Shown: positions 17,753-26,966 of the stretch, in pieces | Layout of the letters: every line of letters starts with the position of its first letter | How positions within the stretch are numbered: the first letter of the stretch is position 1 | NCBI GenBank assembly: GCA_050299175.1 | Contig: JBNKVM010000005.1 | Location: 6,933 to 70,932 of the forward strand | DNA from: JAPHTQ01 sp050299175 | GTDB taxonomy: Bacteria > Pseudomonadota > Gammaproteobacteria > Thiohalomonadales > Thiohalomonadaceae | Reading direction: 5' to 3' | DNA length: 64,000 nt | Notes under the pieces: model-generated | The model's database searches: none | What the model saw: only the letters and a program-made list of their open reading frames with translations | What the model was told of the DNA's origin: nothing | Program-made: the position numbers and the translations under genes

Positions 17753-19033
17753 ATGTCTGCAAAAAAATCCAACTCACCCGTTAGCGATGGCCGCTTCAAT
17801 CTGGAGCAACAGCGTAAACGCGCAAAGGAACTCCTTAAAGCCGCCAGGGCTAATGACACATCGGCACTGGAGCGCATCGCCGCCAGTCTGCATACTCTTC
17901 CCGATGCCCTGAAACTGGCCGATGCCCAGCGGGTCATTGCACTGGAAAGCGGTTTCCCAAGCTGGTCACGTTTCAAACACCATATCGAGGCGCTGAACTA
18001 TGCTCGTGATCACGCCGATGAGATCGGCGATCGGGAGATGCCCACACTGCACATTCGCTGCGGCTCCGACATTCAGCAGGGACTGAAAACGGCCGGTTTC
18101 AGCGGTGACTTTCTCGAGTTTGCCGATCCATTTTGTCTCGGGCCGCTATCTGCGCTGCCGCTCGAAGAGCACATCCGTAGTCGTGCACGCTTTATCGCCA
18201 GTTGCGGCTTCGGTATCACCGAGGCTGATGCCCTTGCGCGTCAGCGTAGGGAGTATGCCGCGCTGGAATCACTGGAAGCGTACCGGCGTATCGTTCTCTG
18301 GTTCGAGCACGATACCTATGACCAACTTATCCTCGCCTATCTGTTGATGCGTCTCGGCGAATTACAGCCGGACGCAAGCATCGAACTCATCACCGTCGAT
18401 CATGTGCCGGGTGTAGAACGCTTCATTGGCATCGGCCAACTGGCCCCCGAGTTGCTCGCCTGGTTGTGGCGACAGCGTGAACCGACAGGTGCCGCCCACT
18501 TCGCATTGGGTGCCCGTGTCTGGGAAGCGCTCACCGCCGCGACACCGGAACCGCTGTTTGCCATCGCCACGGCAGGGACGCCCGAAGTGCCGATGATGGT
18601 AGGTGCCCTGTTGCGCCACCTGCAGGAATTGCCGGAGTTGCAAACCGGCCTTAGCCTGACCGAGCGTCTGACCATGGAGATTCTGCGTGACCGCGGCCCC
18701 CTCACACTCGGACGCTGCTATGGCGAACTGATGCGTGAGCGCGAACCGCTGCCGTGGCTGGGTGATGCCATGTTCGGCTGGATTGCCCGCAGCATGGCGC
18801 AGGGTAGTGCGCCACTGATCACCATCACGCCCGCCAACGGTGAATTCTGGTTCCAGGATATGGCTGCACTGACCCCCATCGGCGAACGGATCCTGGCGGG
18901 TGAAGCGAATCGTCTCGACCTCAGTCCAACAGAACGCTGGGTGGGCGGTATCGTCACACCCGGAGACGGCGGCAGTTGGTGCTGGGGCCGGCAGCAACGT
19001 TCTCCTGTCTGGCGCGCTTATTCGGGCTTGTGA
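17753..19033 (+). CDS. DUF1835-domain protein
   Basis: The 426-residue protein has an N-terminal helical section (residues 1-90, with an ankyrin-like LKAARANDTSALERIAAS stretch) and a DUF1835 core beginning TLHIRCGSDIQQGLKTAGFSG, with LEFADPFCLGPL and VLWFEHDTYDQLILAYLL. The family function is unknown to me; the GSD and WFEHDTYDQL motifs suggest a nucleotide- or metal-binding site. GAGGG precedes the ATG. Its last 16 bases overlap the 3' end of the convergent VOC gene. Confidence 0.8.
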   Translation: MSAKKSNSPVSDGRFNLEQQRKRAKELLKAARANDTSALERIAASLHTLPDALKLADAQRVIALESGFPSWSRFKHHIEALNYARDHADEIGDREMPTLHIRCGSDIQQGLKTAGFSGDFLEFADPFCLGPLSALPLEEHIRSRARFIASCGFGITEADALARQRREYAALESLEAYRRIVLWFEHDTYDQLILAYLLMRLGELQPDASIELITVDHVPGVERFIGIGQLAPELLAWLWRQREPTGAAHFALGARVWEALTAATPEPLFAIATAGTPEVPMMVGALLRHLQELPELQTGLSLTERLTMEILRDRGPLTLGRCYGELMREREPLPWLGDAMFGWIARSMAQGSAPLITITPANGEFWFQDMAALTPIGERILAGEANRLDLSPTERWVGGIVTPGDGGSWCWGRQQRSPVWRAYSGL

Positions 19034-19386
19034 CAGACGGCTTCGACATTATGGCCATCAGGACCGTAAACAAACGCGCCGTAGTAGTTCGGATGATAGA
19101 TCGCACGAATGCCCGGTGCGCCGTTGTCTTTTGCGCCTGCCAGAATGGCGGCCGCGTAGAACTGATCGACCTGCGCCCGGTTTTCGGCAACAAAGGCGAA
19201 ATGCATCGGCGCGTGTACGGTGTCGCCCGGGCCAAACCAGAACTCGGGTTTGCCGTCACGGCCGAGGCCAGCCCAACCCTCTACCTCCATAACGAGTTCG
19301 ATGCCTAGTGGTGCAAGGCATTGCAGATAGAACTGTTTGCTTTTTTCGTAATCGGATACGGTGACTCCGAAGTGATCAATAATCAT
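19018..19386 (-). CDS. VOC-family (glyoxalase/bleomycin-resistance fold) protein
   Basis: The protein of 122 residues has the paired beta-alpha-beta-beta-beta units of the vicinal-oxygen-chelate family, beginning MIIDHFGVTVSDYEKSKQFYLQCLAPLG and ending IYHPNYYGAFVYGPDGHNVEAVCH. Ligand positions (His near residue 5, HFAFVA, and the final Glu) fit a metal site. GAGGAAAAACCAA precedes the ATG at 19386, which lies inside the end of the EVE gene, so the two are translationally coupled. The substrate is unknown. Confidence 0.88.
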   Translation of the reverse strand: MIIDHFGVTVSDYEKSKQFYLQCLAPLGIELVMEVEGWAGLGRDGKPEFWFGPGDTVHAPMHFAFVAENRAQVDQFYAAAILAGAKDNGAPGIRAIYHPNYYGAFVYGPDGHNVEAVCHKPE

Positions 19387-19828
19387 TTGGTTTTTCCTCA
19401 TACTTGTTGTTGAACATTGTTTCGGCGATAAGGCGAAAATCCGCCTCGGGGATTTGCAGGTGGCCGAAGCGAAAAACATAGCCCCAACGGTTTTTGTCCT
19501 TGATGAATGAGAGCCGATCAAGCAGCGGGCGGATTGGCACTTCGTTGTTTGGCAGGAAACGGATGTCGCGGCGATATGGAACGAAGCCAGGCATCATTTC
19601 CACCTGATAAACTTTGTCGTCGATCACCTCGCCGATGGCGGTGAAATACTGGCAGGGTTGTTTTTCGCCCAGTACTTCCTGCGGCGAGTAGTAGATGATC
19701 CAGTCTCCTTTCGCCATGCGTTTCAGCGGCAGTGCCTTACCGTGGCAGAGCTGGGCGAAGCCGCCGTCAACACCGATCAGCACATGCTGGCGCGAAGCGA
19801 CGCCGATCCAGTAACGTACGGGCCTCAT
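19376..19828 (-). CDS. EVE-domain protein
   Basis: This protein of about 150 residues starts MRPVRYWIGVASRQHVLIG, the usual EVE/YTH-like opening, and continues KGDWIIYYSPQE and FTAIGEVIDDKVYQVEMM. EVE domains bind modified nucleobases in nucleic acids; a role in DNA or RNA modification surveillance is the family expectation. The ATG overlaps the stop of the GyrI-like gene (ATGA), so the pair is coupled. The downstream VOC gene overlaps its 3' end. Confidence 0.85.
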   Translation of the reverse strand: MRPVRYWIGVASRQHVLIGVDGGFAQLCHGKALPLKRMAKGDWIIYYSPQEVLGEKQPCQYFTAIGEVIDDKVYQVEMMPGFVPYRRDIRFLPNNEVPIRPLLDRLSFIKDKNRWGYVFRFGHLQIPEADFRLIAETMFNNKYEEKPNDY

Positions 19829-20436
19829 CGTAACGGCTGTCTTATCACGGTCTTCCACTTTTCCGGTGCGGCACGGCGGATATCACTGAGATAGATCTCG
19901 TGGTGCTTGCCGTGCGGTTTATGACCATGCTCTTCGATAAAGTGGTGAACCCGTTCGATATTCGGCCCTTCTTCACTGAACGGGCCGACGTGCAGAATCT
20001 GGGCGCACCGGCCTTCGGCAAAGTGTTCCAGACGCAAATCGGAGAGAGCGGGAAGTCCCTTTTTTGCCCGTACCGTATCTATTGCCTCGTCGATCAATTC
20101 CGGTGCCATAAAATCGGGTTGCATGATCATCATGGTCCATTGCCACTCGTCATAGCGGTTTTCCCTGAACGCGTTCATGTCATCGGCCCACCACAATCCC
20201 TCCAGCGGCATCACCGCGTAGTCGATACCCTGAGGGCCTTTCTTGATCATGAACTTGGCCGTGTAGGAGACAGCGAACAACGCCTCGACGGCGTTGGCAT
20301 ACGCCGCTGAGGTGTTGGGATTACCTTTGCCGTCGATCATCAGGAAGCGAAATTCCGGCACTTCGACCTCTGTTACTGCTTTGGCAGAGGGTAGGTAGAG
20401 ATGGCGGTATTCTTTCTTCAGATCGATCTTTTCCAT
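19825..20436 (-). CDS. GyrI-like small-molecule-binding protein
   Basis: The 203-residue protein starts MEKIDLKKEYRHLYLPSAKAVTEVEVPEFRFLMIDGKGNPN, a hallmark of stand-alone GyrI-like (SHS2/BON-type effector-binding) proteins, and has PLEGLWWADDMNAF and LHVGPFSEEGPNIERVHHFIEEHG. Relatives bind drugs or hydrolyse small toxic compounds. The ATG at 20436 is chosen because the sequence upstream loses family character. It heads the coupled GyrI-EVE-VOC set. Confidence 0.87.
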   Translation of the reverse strand: MEKIDLKKEYRHLYLPSAKAVTEVEVPEFRFLMIDGKGNPNTSAAYANAVEALFAVSYTAKFMIKKGPQGIDYAVMPLEGLWWADDMNAFRENRYDEWQWTMMIMQPDFMAPELIDEAIDTVRAKKGLPALSDLRLEHFAEGRCAQILHVGPFSEEGPNIERVHHFIEEHGHKPHGKHHEIYLSDIRRAAPEKWKTVIRQPLR

Positions 20437-20461
20437 GTTGCGATTCCTTATGTCGGGATGG

Positions 20462-20881
20462 TTATGCAGCTTTTTGTGCCACAGTAACGACATAGCCGTT
20501 GTTGTCGAGGATCCACACCTCACGCATGCCGTAAAAAGTGGTGCGTTCTGGAACAATGATCTTCACATTGTCGCCCAATCCTGCCAGCAGTTTGTCGAGG
20601 TCTGCCACCTCAAGGTAGAAGCAGATGCTGGCGGCCACCGGCATGTCGGCAAAAGGAGGATAATCGCCGCCTATTGAGGTGCGTTCCTGAAGCATCAGCA
20701 TCGCCCCGTCGTGGTTCAACATGGCCCACTGCAACTTTGTTTCAGAGGAGTATTCGTCAGTGGCTTGTTCGCAGTCGGCGAGCATGCCGTTCAGAAAAGT
20801 AAAGCCGAGGTGGTTGCAATAGAATTCGATGCTTTCGTTGACGTTCTCAGTCATCAAGTTTGGAATCATGGTGCTACTCAT
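20462..20881 (-). CDS. VOC-family protein
   Basis: The 139-residue protein starts MSSTMIPNLMTENVNESIEFYCNHLGF and ends REVWILDNNGYVVTVAQ, the two VOC half-units. The canonical last Glu ligand is not obvious (YVVTVAQ), so metal binding is uncertain and it may act as a binding protein. AAAGGAG precedes the ATG at 20881. It is the first gene of the minus-strand group running to 19018. Confidence 0.85.
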   Translation of the reverse strand: MSSTMIPNLMTENVNESIEFYCNHLGFTFLNGMLADCEQATDEYSSETKLQWAMLNHDGAMLMLQERTSIGGDYPPFADMPVAASICFYLEVADLDKLLAGLGDNVKIIVPERTTFYGMREVWILDNNGYVVTVAQKAA

Positions 20882-21006
20882 GGTTTGCTCCTTTCGGTTG
20901 GTTTGACGCAATCCTAAGCGCCACCTCCTGACACCCTGCTGTCAGTAGCATTGGGTTAGTCTCTGGTTACGTGTAATCTGTGGTGAATCGGTGAGGAGAT
21001 ATCGCA

Positions 21007-21339
21007 ATGGCTATTAGTGATGACTATCTGGAATACCTGAAAGAACTGCTGGAGTGGCTGCCGCAGTTGCGTGCCAAGCGTATGTTCGGCGGTGCCGGTC
21101 TCTACAGTGATGAGATTTTCTTCGCCATTGCCGATGACGCCGGCCTCTATCTCAAGGCCGATGCGCAAAGCGTTGAGTTTTACAGGAAGGGCGGTGGCGA
21201 GCAGTTCACCTACGAATCGAAGGGCAAGGTAGGGAAGATGAACTTCTGGTCAGTGCCTGCTGACGTGCTGGAAGATAGTGATGAACTGCGCGTCTGGGTT
21301 CGCATTGCCCTGGACGCGGCACTGAGGGCGAGAAAATAG
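21007..21339 (+). CDS. TfoX N-terminal-domain protein
   Basis: The 110-residue protein corresponds to the TfoX N-terminal domain alone: DYLEYLKELLEWLPQLRAKRMFGGAGLYSDEIFFAIADDAGLYLKAD. The C-terminal domain found in full competence regulators is absent, as in many YjhX/TfoX-N proteins. Its role is unknown. Only 3 bases separate it from the YafY-type regulator, so they share a transcript; both are divergent from the VOC gene and may regulate that set. Confidence 0.87.
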   Translation: MAISDDYLEYLKELLEWLPQLRAKRMFGGAGLYSDEIFFAIADDAGLYLKADAQSVEFYRKGGGEQFTYESKGKVGKMNFWSVPADVLEDSDELRVWVRIALDAALRARK

Positions 21340-21342
21340 ATC

Positions 21343-22029
21343 ATGCGCCGCGCCGACCGCCTCTTTCGTATCACCCAGGAGCTGCGTAGCGATCGCTGGC
21401 TGACCGCGCAGAAGCTGGCGGAACTGCTGGAGGTTTCCGAGCGTACCATCTACCGCGACATCCAGGATCTCTCCCTTTCCGGTATTCCGATCATCGCCGA
21501 GGCGGGCATGGGGTATCGCCTGATGGAAGGCTTCCGTCTGCCGCCGCTAATGTTCGACGAGGAGGAACTGGAGGCGCTGCTGCTGGGGGTGCGCATGGTC
21601 GGTGTATGGACCGACCCGTTATTGGCCAACGCGGCGGAACGGGCAGTAGCGCGTATCGAGGCGGTGTTGCCGGAGCGGCTGCTGCCGGAGTTATCTCGCA
21701 ACACGATTCTGGTGCCGCCCTTCGGCCCGGAAGCGGAGGTCAGCGACGCATTGCACCTACTGCGTCAGGCGGTGCGTAACTACAGCAAGGTGAAGTTTAA
21801 TTACCAGCGTGCCGATGGTGAAAAATCAGTACGCACCGTCTGGCCCCTTGGACTTGCCTACTGGGGGCGCACCTGGACCATGGTCGCCTGGTGTGAATTG
21901 CGCGACGAGTTTCGTCACTTTCGTCTCGACCGTATGAACAACTTGATTGAAAGCGGTGAATCATTTACTTCGCAGCCAGGTAAAACGTTGGAAGACTTCC
22001 TAGCCCAATATGAAAGCGGTAATGATTAA
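21343..22029 (+). CDS. YafY-family HTH/WYL transcriptional regulator
   Basis: The 228-residue protein has an N-terminal winged helix (residues 1-55: RRADRLFRITQELRSDRWLTAQKLAELLEVSERTIYRDI) and a WYL ligand-binding domain whose core reads YWGRTWTMVAWCELRDEFRHFRLDRM. WYL regulators respond to small ligands or nucleic acids. Its linkage with TfoX-N, VOC, GyrI-like and EVE genes is a recurrent neighbourhood and points to control of a stress or detoxification group. Its stop codon abuts the MITE-like element. Confidence 0.92.
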   Translation: MRRADRLFRITQELRSDRWLTAQKLAELLEVSERTIYRDIQDLSLSGIPIIAEAGMGYRLMEGFRLPPLMFDEEELEALLLGVRMVGVWTDPLLANAAERAVARIEAVLPERLLPELSRNTILVPPFGPEAEVSDALHLLRQAVRNYSKVKFNYQRADGEKSVRTVWPLGLAYWGRTWTMVAWCELRDEFRHFRLDRMNNLIESGESFTSQPGKTLEDFLAQYESGND

Positions 22030-22030
22030 G

Positions 22031-22222
22031 AGTGCCTCTAAAAAATTCAATCAAGTCGATGGTCGCTCCCGGCATCCTGCCTTTCGCGACACTAGTACTT
22101 TCCTGTACGTCGAGTGCAAGGCGGGAAGCAACGAAAAAGCGGAGTTTACATGGAGTAAGTGAGCATTTTGAGGCGCTTTCCAACGCAGCAATCGCGGCTT
22201 GAGTGGATTTTTAGAGGTACAC
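22031..22222. repeat. MITE-like element with imperfect terminal inverted repeats
   Basis: The left end reads AGTGCCTCTAAAAA and the right end, on the opposite strand, AGTGTACCTCTAAAAA; similarity continues inward (TTCAATCAAG against TCCACTCAAG). The 192-bp interior has no reading frame of note. The element fills the whole gap between the stop codons of two convergent genes. It is too short to encode a transposase, so it would be non-autonomous. No target-site duplication could be established. Confidence 0.6.
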
Positions 22223-24526
22223 TTAACTCAATGCGCCGATAACCGCCTGCCCAAATGAAATGCCGCCATCGTTGGCGGGAACCTGACCCGGTGAAATTAC
22301 CTGTAGACCATTCTCGCGTAGTAGACGACTGCACGCCTCCAGTAATAACTGATTTTGCCAAACCCCGCCGTTAAGTGCCACGATTTCGATGCTATGTGCG
22401 CCAGCGAGTGATGTTGCAGTCTCGCTGACTGCGCGAGCAATCCCGTGGTGGAAGCGGGTAGCAATGATGCCCTTCTCCACGCCTTGCTTTAGATCGGCAA
22501 ACAATTTACCCCATAGTGGCTCCCAACTGAGCGTATTGTCGTGCCATTCATAATTGTAGGCGTTGTTTCGTTCTTTGTCGTAGAAAGGTGTCGCCATCGA
22601 TTCCAGTTCGATCGCCGCGTGACCTTCAAACCCTGCCCGTTCTCGACAGATACCGACTGCCGCGGCGACAGCATCGAAGAGTCTCCCCGCCGAGGAGGCG
22701 GTTGGGCTGTTCAGTCCCCTGTCAATCATCTTGCGCAGCGTATCGAGCGGTTGTTGTTGCAGAAAACGGATGACCTCGAGATCACCATAGCGCTCGATGA
22801 ACTGCGCGCTATCGGAAAGTTGCAGCAGATGTGCCAGGGTATTGCGCCACGGTTCGTACATCGCCTGTGCACCGCCGGGCATGGCGACGGGTTGAAAGCC
22901 GCCGAGTTTTTCGCAGCTGTTGTATCCGCACAGCAGGAACTCACCACCCCAAAGTTCGCTGTTCTCGCCCATACCGAGACCGTCGAGTGCCACACCGATG
23001 ACACGTTGTCCGGGTAATACTCCATGCTCGGCCATGCAGGCGGCAATGTGTGCATGGTGATGCTGTACTTCCAGTAGCGGGATACCTTCCTCGGCGGCGA
23101 GACGTTTACCGAGTTGGGTGGAGAGGTAGTTGGGATGTTTGTCGACCACAATCAGTTCTGGCTGGAAGTCGAACAGCTGTCGGTAAAGTTTGAGGTTGTG
23201 CTGGTAGTCGCGAAAAGTGGAGGCATCTTCCAGATCACCCATGTGTTGTGAAAGGATTGCACGCCTATCGCGTAACAGGCAGAAACTGTTTTTCAATTCG
23301 GCACCAAGGGCCAGCACTGCGCGTGCGCTAGTGAATTCTGGACAAAGCAGAAGCGGTTGCGGTGCATAACCTCGTGCACGACGTATCACCCGTGGCGCAT
23401 CGTCAGCGACACGGACCACCGAATCGTCGAGTCGGTTGACGATGTCGCGATCGTGCATCAGCCACGCCTCGGCGATGTCAGTCAGTCGTTCACGTGCTTC
23501 GACGTTATCGGTGCACTGTGGTTCGTCGCTGCGATTGCCGGAGGTGAGAACGATAGGACGATCCAGTGCCTGCATTAATAGATGATGCAACGGTGTATAG
23601 GGCAGCATGAAACCGAGAGTGTTTTGTCCCGGCGCAATGCCATCGGCCAACAATTCTCCCGTCGCTTGCAGCAGCACAATCGGCGCGGCACGATCATTGA
23701 GTAACGCTGCTTCGTCTGTATGGACCTCGGCATAGCGGCACACCATATCGATATCCCGTGCCATCAGAGCGAAGGCCTTGTGGTAACGCTGCTTGTTCTG
23801 TCGCAAGCGAGTGACCGACTCTTCATTGCCAGCATCGCAGGCGAGATGAAACCCGCCGATACCTTTTATCGCTACGATCTCTCCTGCTCGTAACAGGCGT
23901 GCGGTCGTGGTGATGACATCATCATCTCCCTGCGGCTGGATGATCGCACCAGCGGCATCCTCCAACCAGACCTGTGGTCCGCACACGGGGCAGGCGTTGG
24001 GTTGTGCGTGGAAGCGACGGTCAGCCGGATCGTCATATTCGACCTGACACGCGGGACACATGGGAAAGCTGGCCATGCTGGTGTTATCACGGTCGTAAGG
24101 GATACTACGAATGATCGACAGACGCGGACCGCAGTGGGTGCAATTGGTGAAGGGATAACGGTAACGACGATTGTCCGGGTCCATGATCTCGGCGAGACAC
24201 TCCGGGCAGGTTGCCGCATCGGCGGCGACGTTGGTGCGTGCCTCGCCGTCATGGCTGTGCTGGATACGAAAATCTTCGGGTGGGGTGGCGTTATTGAACG
24301 GTGTACGTTCGATCTCTTCGATGCGCGCCAGTGGCGGCGCATCACTTTGCAGTAACGAAACGAAATGATCGAGGGCGTCGTCCTCACCCCATACCTGAAG
24401 CAAAACCCCCTCGGCGTCGTTACAGACTTCTCCGCGCAACTGACACGCCTGTGCCAGACGCCAGATAGTCGGTCGCATACCGACGCCCTGGACAATACCG
24501 CGAAGACGTATGCGCTCTGCCTTCAT
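22223..24526 (-). CDS. hypF: Carbamoyltransferase HypF
   Basis: HypF makes a carbamoyl adduct from carbamoyl phosphate and ATP and passes it to HypE as the source of the cyanide ligands of the NiFe site. The 767-residue protein has an N-terminal acylphosphatase domain (RLRGIVQGVGMRPTIWRLAQ), two zinc-finger units (CPECLAEI...CTHCGPRL and CPACQVEYDD...CPVCGPQ), a YrdC-like domain and a Kae1-like domain with VQHHHAHIAACMAEHG. Start ATG at 24526 overlaps the hoxC stop, so it is the last gene of the long maturation/sensor operon. HypF elsewhere usually sits with hypC-D-E; here it is separated from them by the sensor genes. Confidence 0.97.
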   Translation of the reverse strand: MKAERIRLRGIVQGVGMRPTIWRLAQACQLRGEVCNDAEGVLLQVWGEDDALDHFVSLLQSDAPPLARIEEIERTPFNNATPPEDFRIQHSHDGEARTNVAADAATCPECLAEIMDPDNRRYRYPFTNCTHCGPRLSIIRSIPYDRDNTSMASFPMCPACQVEYDDPADRRFHAQPNACPVCGPQVWLEDAAGAIIQPQGDDDVITTTARLLRAGEIVAIKGIGGFHLACDAGNEESVTRLRQNKQRYHKAFALMARDIDMVCRYAEVHTDEAALLNDRAAPIVLLQATGELLADGIAPGQNTLGFMLPYTPLHHLLMQALDRPIVLTSGNRSDEPQCTDNVEARERLTDIAEAWLMHDRDIVNRLDDSVVRVADDAPRVIRRARGYAPQPLLLCPEFTSARAVLALGAELKNSFCLLRDRRAILSQHMGDLEDASTFRDYQHNLKLYRQLFDFQPELIVVDKHPNYLSTQLGKRLAAEEGIPLLEVQHHHAHIAACMAEHGVLPGQRVIGVALDGLGMGENSELWGGEFLLCGYNSCEKLGGFQPVAMPGGAQAMYEPWRNTLAHLLQLSDSAQFIERYGDLEVIRFLQQQPLDTLRKMIDRGLNSPTASSAGRLFDAVAAAVGICRERAGFEGHAAIELESMATPFYDKERNNAYNYEWHDNTLSWEPLWGKLFADLKQGVEKGIIATRFHHGIARAVSETATSLAGAHSIEIVALNGGVWQNQLLLEACSRLLRENGLQVISPGQVPANDGGISFGQAVIGALS

Positions 24527-25965
24527 CAATGAACGGTGCAGACCATGCAGGGATCGAAGGAGCGAACGATGTGCTGTACGGCTACCGGGTTGCGCTCGCC
24601 GTCACGCACCGGTGCATTCCGTAGTGCCAACTCCAGTGCGCCAGGTTGCTGCTGCTGATCGCGGGGAGAGAAGTTCCAGGTCGTGGGGGCGATGATCTGG
24701 TAGTTGAGGATGCGGCCGTTCTTGACCTTGAGCCAGTGGCCGAGACTACCGCGTGCCGCTTCGATCAGACCAAAGCCCTGTGCCTCATCGGGGACAACAC
24801 CTGCTTGATAGAAAGGTTCGCCGAGTTTGAGGGCGTGGGCCCACTGTTCCATCGCCACGGTGATACGCGCGATCTCCAGCAGTCGCGCAATAACGCGATT
24901 GCGTACGTTGCCACCACTCTGTGCCACCAGATCACGAATCAGCGGATGGCCGTCGATCATCTGCCGCGCCAGTGCACCCACCTCTACAACCTCACCACCG
25001 AGTCGTGGCGCCTTGCACCAGCTATAGCCGTTCTCCAATTCTGTACTGGGCAGCGTGACACCCTCAAACGGATGGCGCGGTTCAGCCTGCATCTGCATCC
25101 AGCTATGGGAGACATCTTCACTGATCGCGGATTGCTCCAGTGCGGAGACCTGACCGTCATACCAGACACCCGAAGCGAATAGCGATCCGTAGGCGCCGTA
25201 ACTCATAAAGCGATCCGCCGCGCGTCCCAGTGTCTGCAGTTGCAACGCATCGGCGAGATGCAGGAAACGGCGTAGGTCGCTACTTTCTTCGGGCGCGGCG
25301 TGTTGCCACTTTTCCAGTGCTGCGGCGGAGTCGAGGGCGATCACGTTTTCCAGCGTATCGCCGAACAGCGTGCGTTGCAGAAAACCACGAAAGGCGAATA
25401 GCAGGGCAATGAGTCGGCTGCGTTCGTCGGCGGCAATGGCGCGGGTTGAACCCCCGGGTTGAATCGCCAGTGAGTGCGGCCACTTGCCTGCCAGTAATCC
25501 CTGTAGGTGCATGAATTCGGCCCGCGGTCCCATCACTTCTTGTGCTGCGCTGCCGCGAGTCGCCTTGAAACGTTTTTCCGCCATCTCAAACCACGGTTCG
25601 TTGCGATACACTTCGCGGGCGAAGTCGGGCATAAAGAAGAGATAGAAATGGGTCAGGTGATCGGCAACGTTCTCCCCGGCCAGGATCAGGTTGGTCGCCA
25701 GTTCACCGTTTGGCGGTGGTGTGTTGCCCTGCACGGCGGCCAGTGCCTGTGCCGAAGCAACCGATTGCGCCACCGAGCAGATACCGCAGATGCGCGGTAC
25801 GTAGACCAGCGCATCGAGCGGGTCCTTACCCTGCAGGATCTGTTCGTAACCGCGATAGAGTGGCGAGACCACCCAGGCGTCGGCAACCCGGTCGCCCTGA
25901 ATATCGAGCTGGACTTCGAGATCGCCTTCAACACGATTAAATGGACCGACGATACGACGACTCAT
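24526..25965 (-). CDS. hoxC: H2-sensing (group 2b type) [NiFe]-hydrogenase large subunit
   Basis: The 479-residue protein carries both NiFe-binding motifs: RICGICSVAQ near residue 60 and DPCMVCTVH at the extreme C-terminus. The chain stops exactly at the histidine where catalytic enzymes are normally cut, so no protease is needed. That is the hallmark of regulatory hydrogenases (HoxC/HupV). The gene overlaps hoxB upstream and hypF downstream by 4 bases or fewer. With HoxB it should bind H2 in the cytoplasm and signal to the histidine kinase encoded just upstream. The low-turnover, oxygen-insensitive behaviour known for the family is not visible in sequence. Confidence 0.94.
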   Translation of the reverse strand: MSRRIVGPFNRVEGDLEVQLDIQGDRVADAWVVSPLYRGYEQILQGKDPLDALVYVPRICGICSVAQSVASAQALAAVQGNTPPPNGELATNLILAGENVADHLTHFYLFFMPDFAREVYRNEPWFEMAEKRFKATRGSAAQEVMGPRAEFMHLQGLLAGKWPHSLAIQPGGSTRAIAADERSRLIALLFAFRGFLQRTLFGDTLENVIALDSAAALEKWQHAAPEESSDLRRFLHLADALQLQTLGRAADRFMSYGAYGSLFASGVWYDGQVSALEQSAISEDVSHSWMQMQAEPRHPFEGVTLPSTELENGYSWCKAPRLGGEVVEVGALARQMIDGHPLIRDLVAQSGGNVRNRVIARLLEIARITVAMEQWAHALKLGEPFYQAGVVPDEAQGFGLIEAARGSLGHWLKVKNGRILNYQIIAPTTWNFSPRDQQQQPGALELALRNAPVRDGERNPVAVQHIVRSFDPCMVCTVH

Positions 25966-26966
25966 TTGTCATCCGCCTTTTTACCCGGCACAACACGAAT
26001 GTGATCGAAGACTGCGTTCTCCTTGAGACGCGGCGGTGTCGCCGCCTTGGCCAAAGCGGCCAGGGCGACGAACCACGCTTTGGGCATGTCGGTGGGCAGG
26101 CCGATGGGAATCCCGGCGATTTTCGGTGTGTTCTGGAAACTGTGCGCCGGTTCTTCGAACTGTGGCGCGGTGCAGTTGATGCAGGCGTACCCACCGCGCA
26201 GGCAGGAGCCTTCTCCGTTCCACAAACGAGTGTTGCAGTCGGCACGTGCCTGGGTGCCGAGACAGCCGAGATGCTCCATCATGCAACCGAGATCGGAATG
26301 CTTCTCCGCGCTGGCCTTGAACTCATAGTATTCGTTGCGCGGGCAGCCGTGATGCACCAGGTGATCGGTGTAGTTACGCGGACGGTTCAGTTCGTCAAGG
26401 GAAGCGTGGCTCATCTCACCCATCGCTAGCTGCATCAGGGTTTGTAGTACCCAGTTAGGGTGGGTTGGGCAACCGGCGATATTAATTACCGGAAGTTGGC
26501 CAGGTGAACGGAACGTTTTACCCAGTAGTCCACCGCGTGTGTTGCCGTCATATTGCAGACCGCATGCTTCAGTCGGGTTATCACCTGCGGCGGTCATGCC
26601 GCCGAAAGCGGCGCAACTACCGATGGCGATAACCTGCTGTGCCTTTTCCGCCAGTTCGCGGATGTGATCGCGCATCGGTCGATCACTACCTGCCTGGCGA
26701 TGGAACATGCCGCTACCATTGGGTCCCTGAATCACTGAACCTTCGAGGCAAAAGAGATCGAGCTGTAACTCTCCGCTGAGGATGCGCTCGATAATCTGAT
26801 GTAACTCTTCATCGCTCTCTTCACTGAGACTGGGGTGCCACAACAGATCGATGCCCGCACTCTCCAGTGCGGTGAACAGGTTGGGTGATTCGGCATTGAA
26901 CAACGATAGTGAACAGCCGCCACAACCGCCGGATTGTAACCACAGCAGTGTATATCGCTTGCTCAC
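25962..26966 (-). CDS. hoxB: H2-sensing (group 2b type) [NiFe]-hydrogenase small subunit
   Basis: The 334-residue small subunit starts MSKRYTLLWLQSGGCGGCSLS, with the proximal-cluster cysteines close to the N-terminus and no Tat signal peptide, so it stays in the cytoplasm. Further iron-sulfur ligands are visible in GSCAAFGG, AGCPTHPNW, HHGCPRNEYYEFKA and GSCLRGGYACINCTAPQF. No C-terminal membrane anchor is present. The pattern is that of HoxB/HupU sensors. It overlaps hoxJ and hoxC by 4 bases each. Confidence 0.94.
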   Translation of the reverse strand: MSKRYTLLWLQSGGCGGCSLSLFNAESPNLFTALESAGIDLLWHPSLSEESDEELHQIIERILSGELQLDLFCLEGSVIQGPNGSGMFHRQAGSDRPMRDHIRELAEKAQQVIAIGSCAAFGGMTAAGDNPTEACGLQYDGNTRGGLLGKTFRSPGQLPVINIAGCPTHPNWVLQTLMQLAMGEMSHASLDELNRPRNYTDHLVHHGCPRNEYYEFKASAEKHSDLGCMMEHLGCLGTQARADCNTRLWNGEGSCLRGGYACINCTAPQFEEPAHSFQNTPKIAGIPIGLPTDMPKAWFVALAALAKAATPPRLKENAVFDHIRVVPGKKADDK

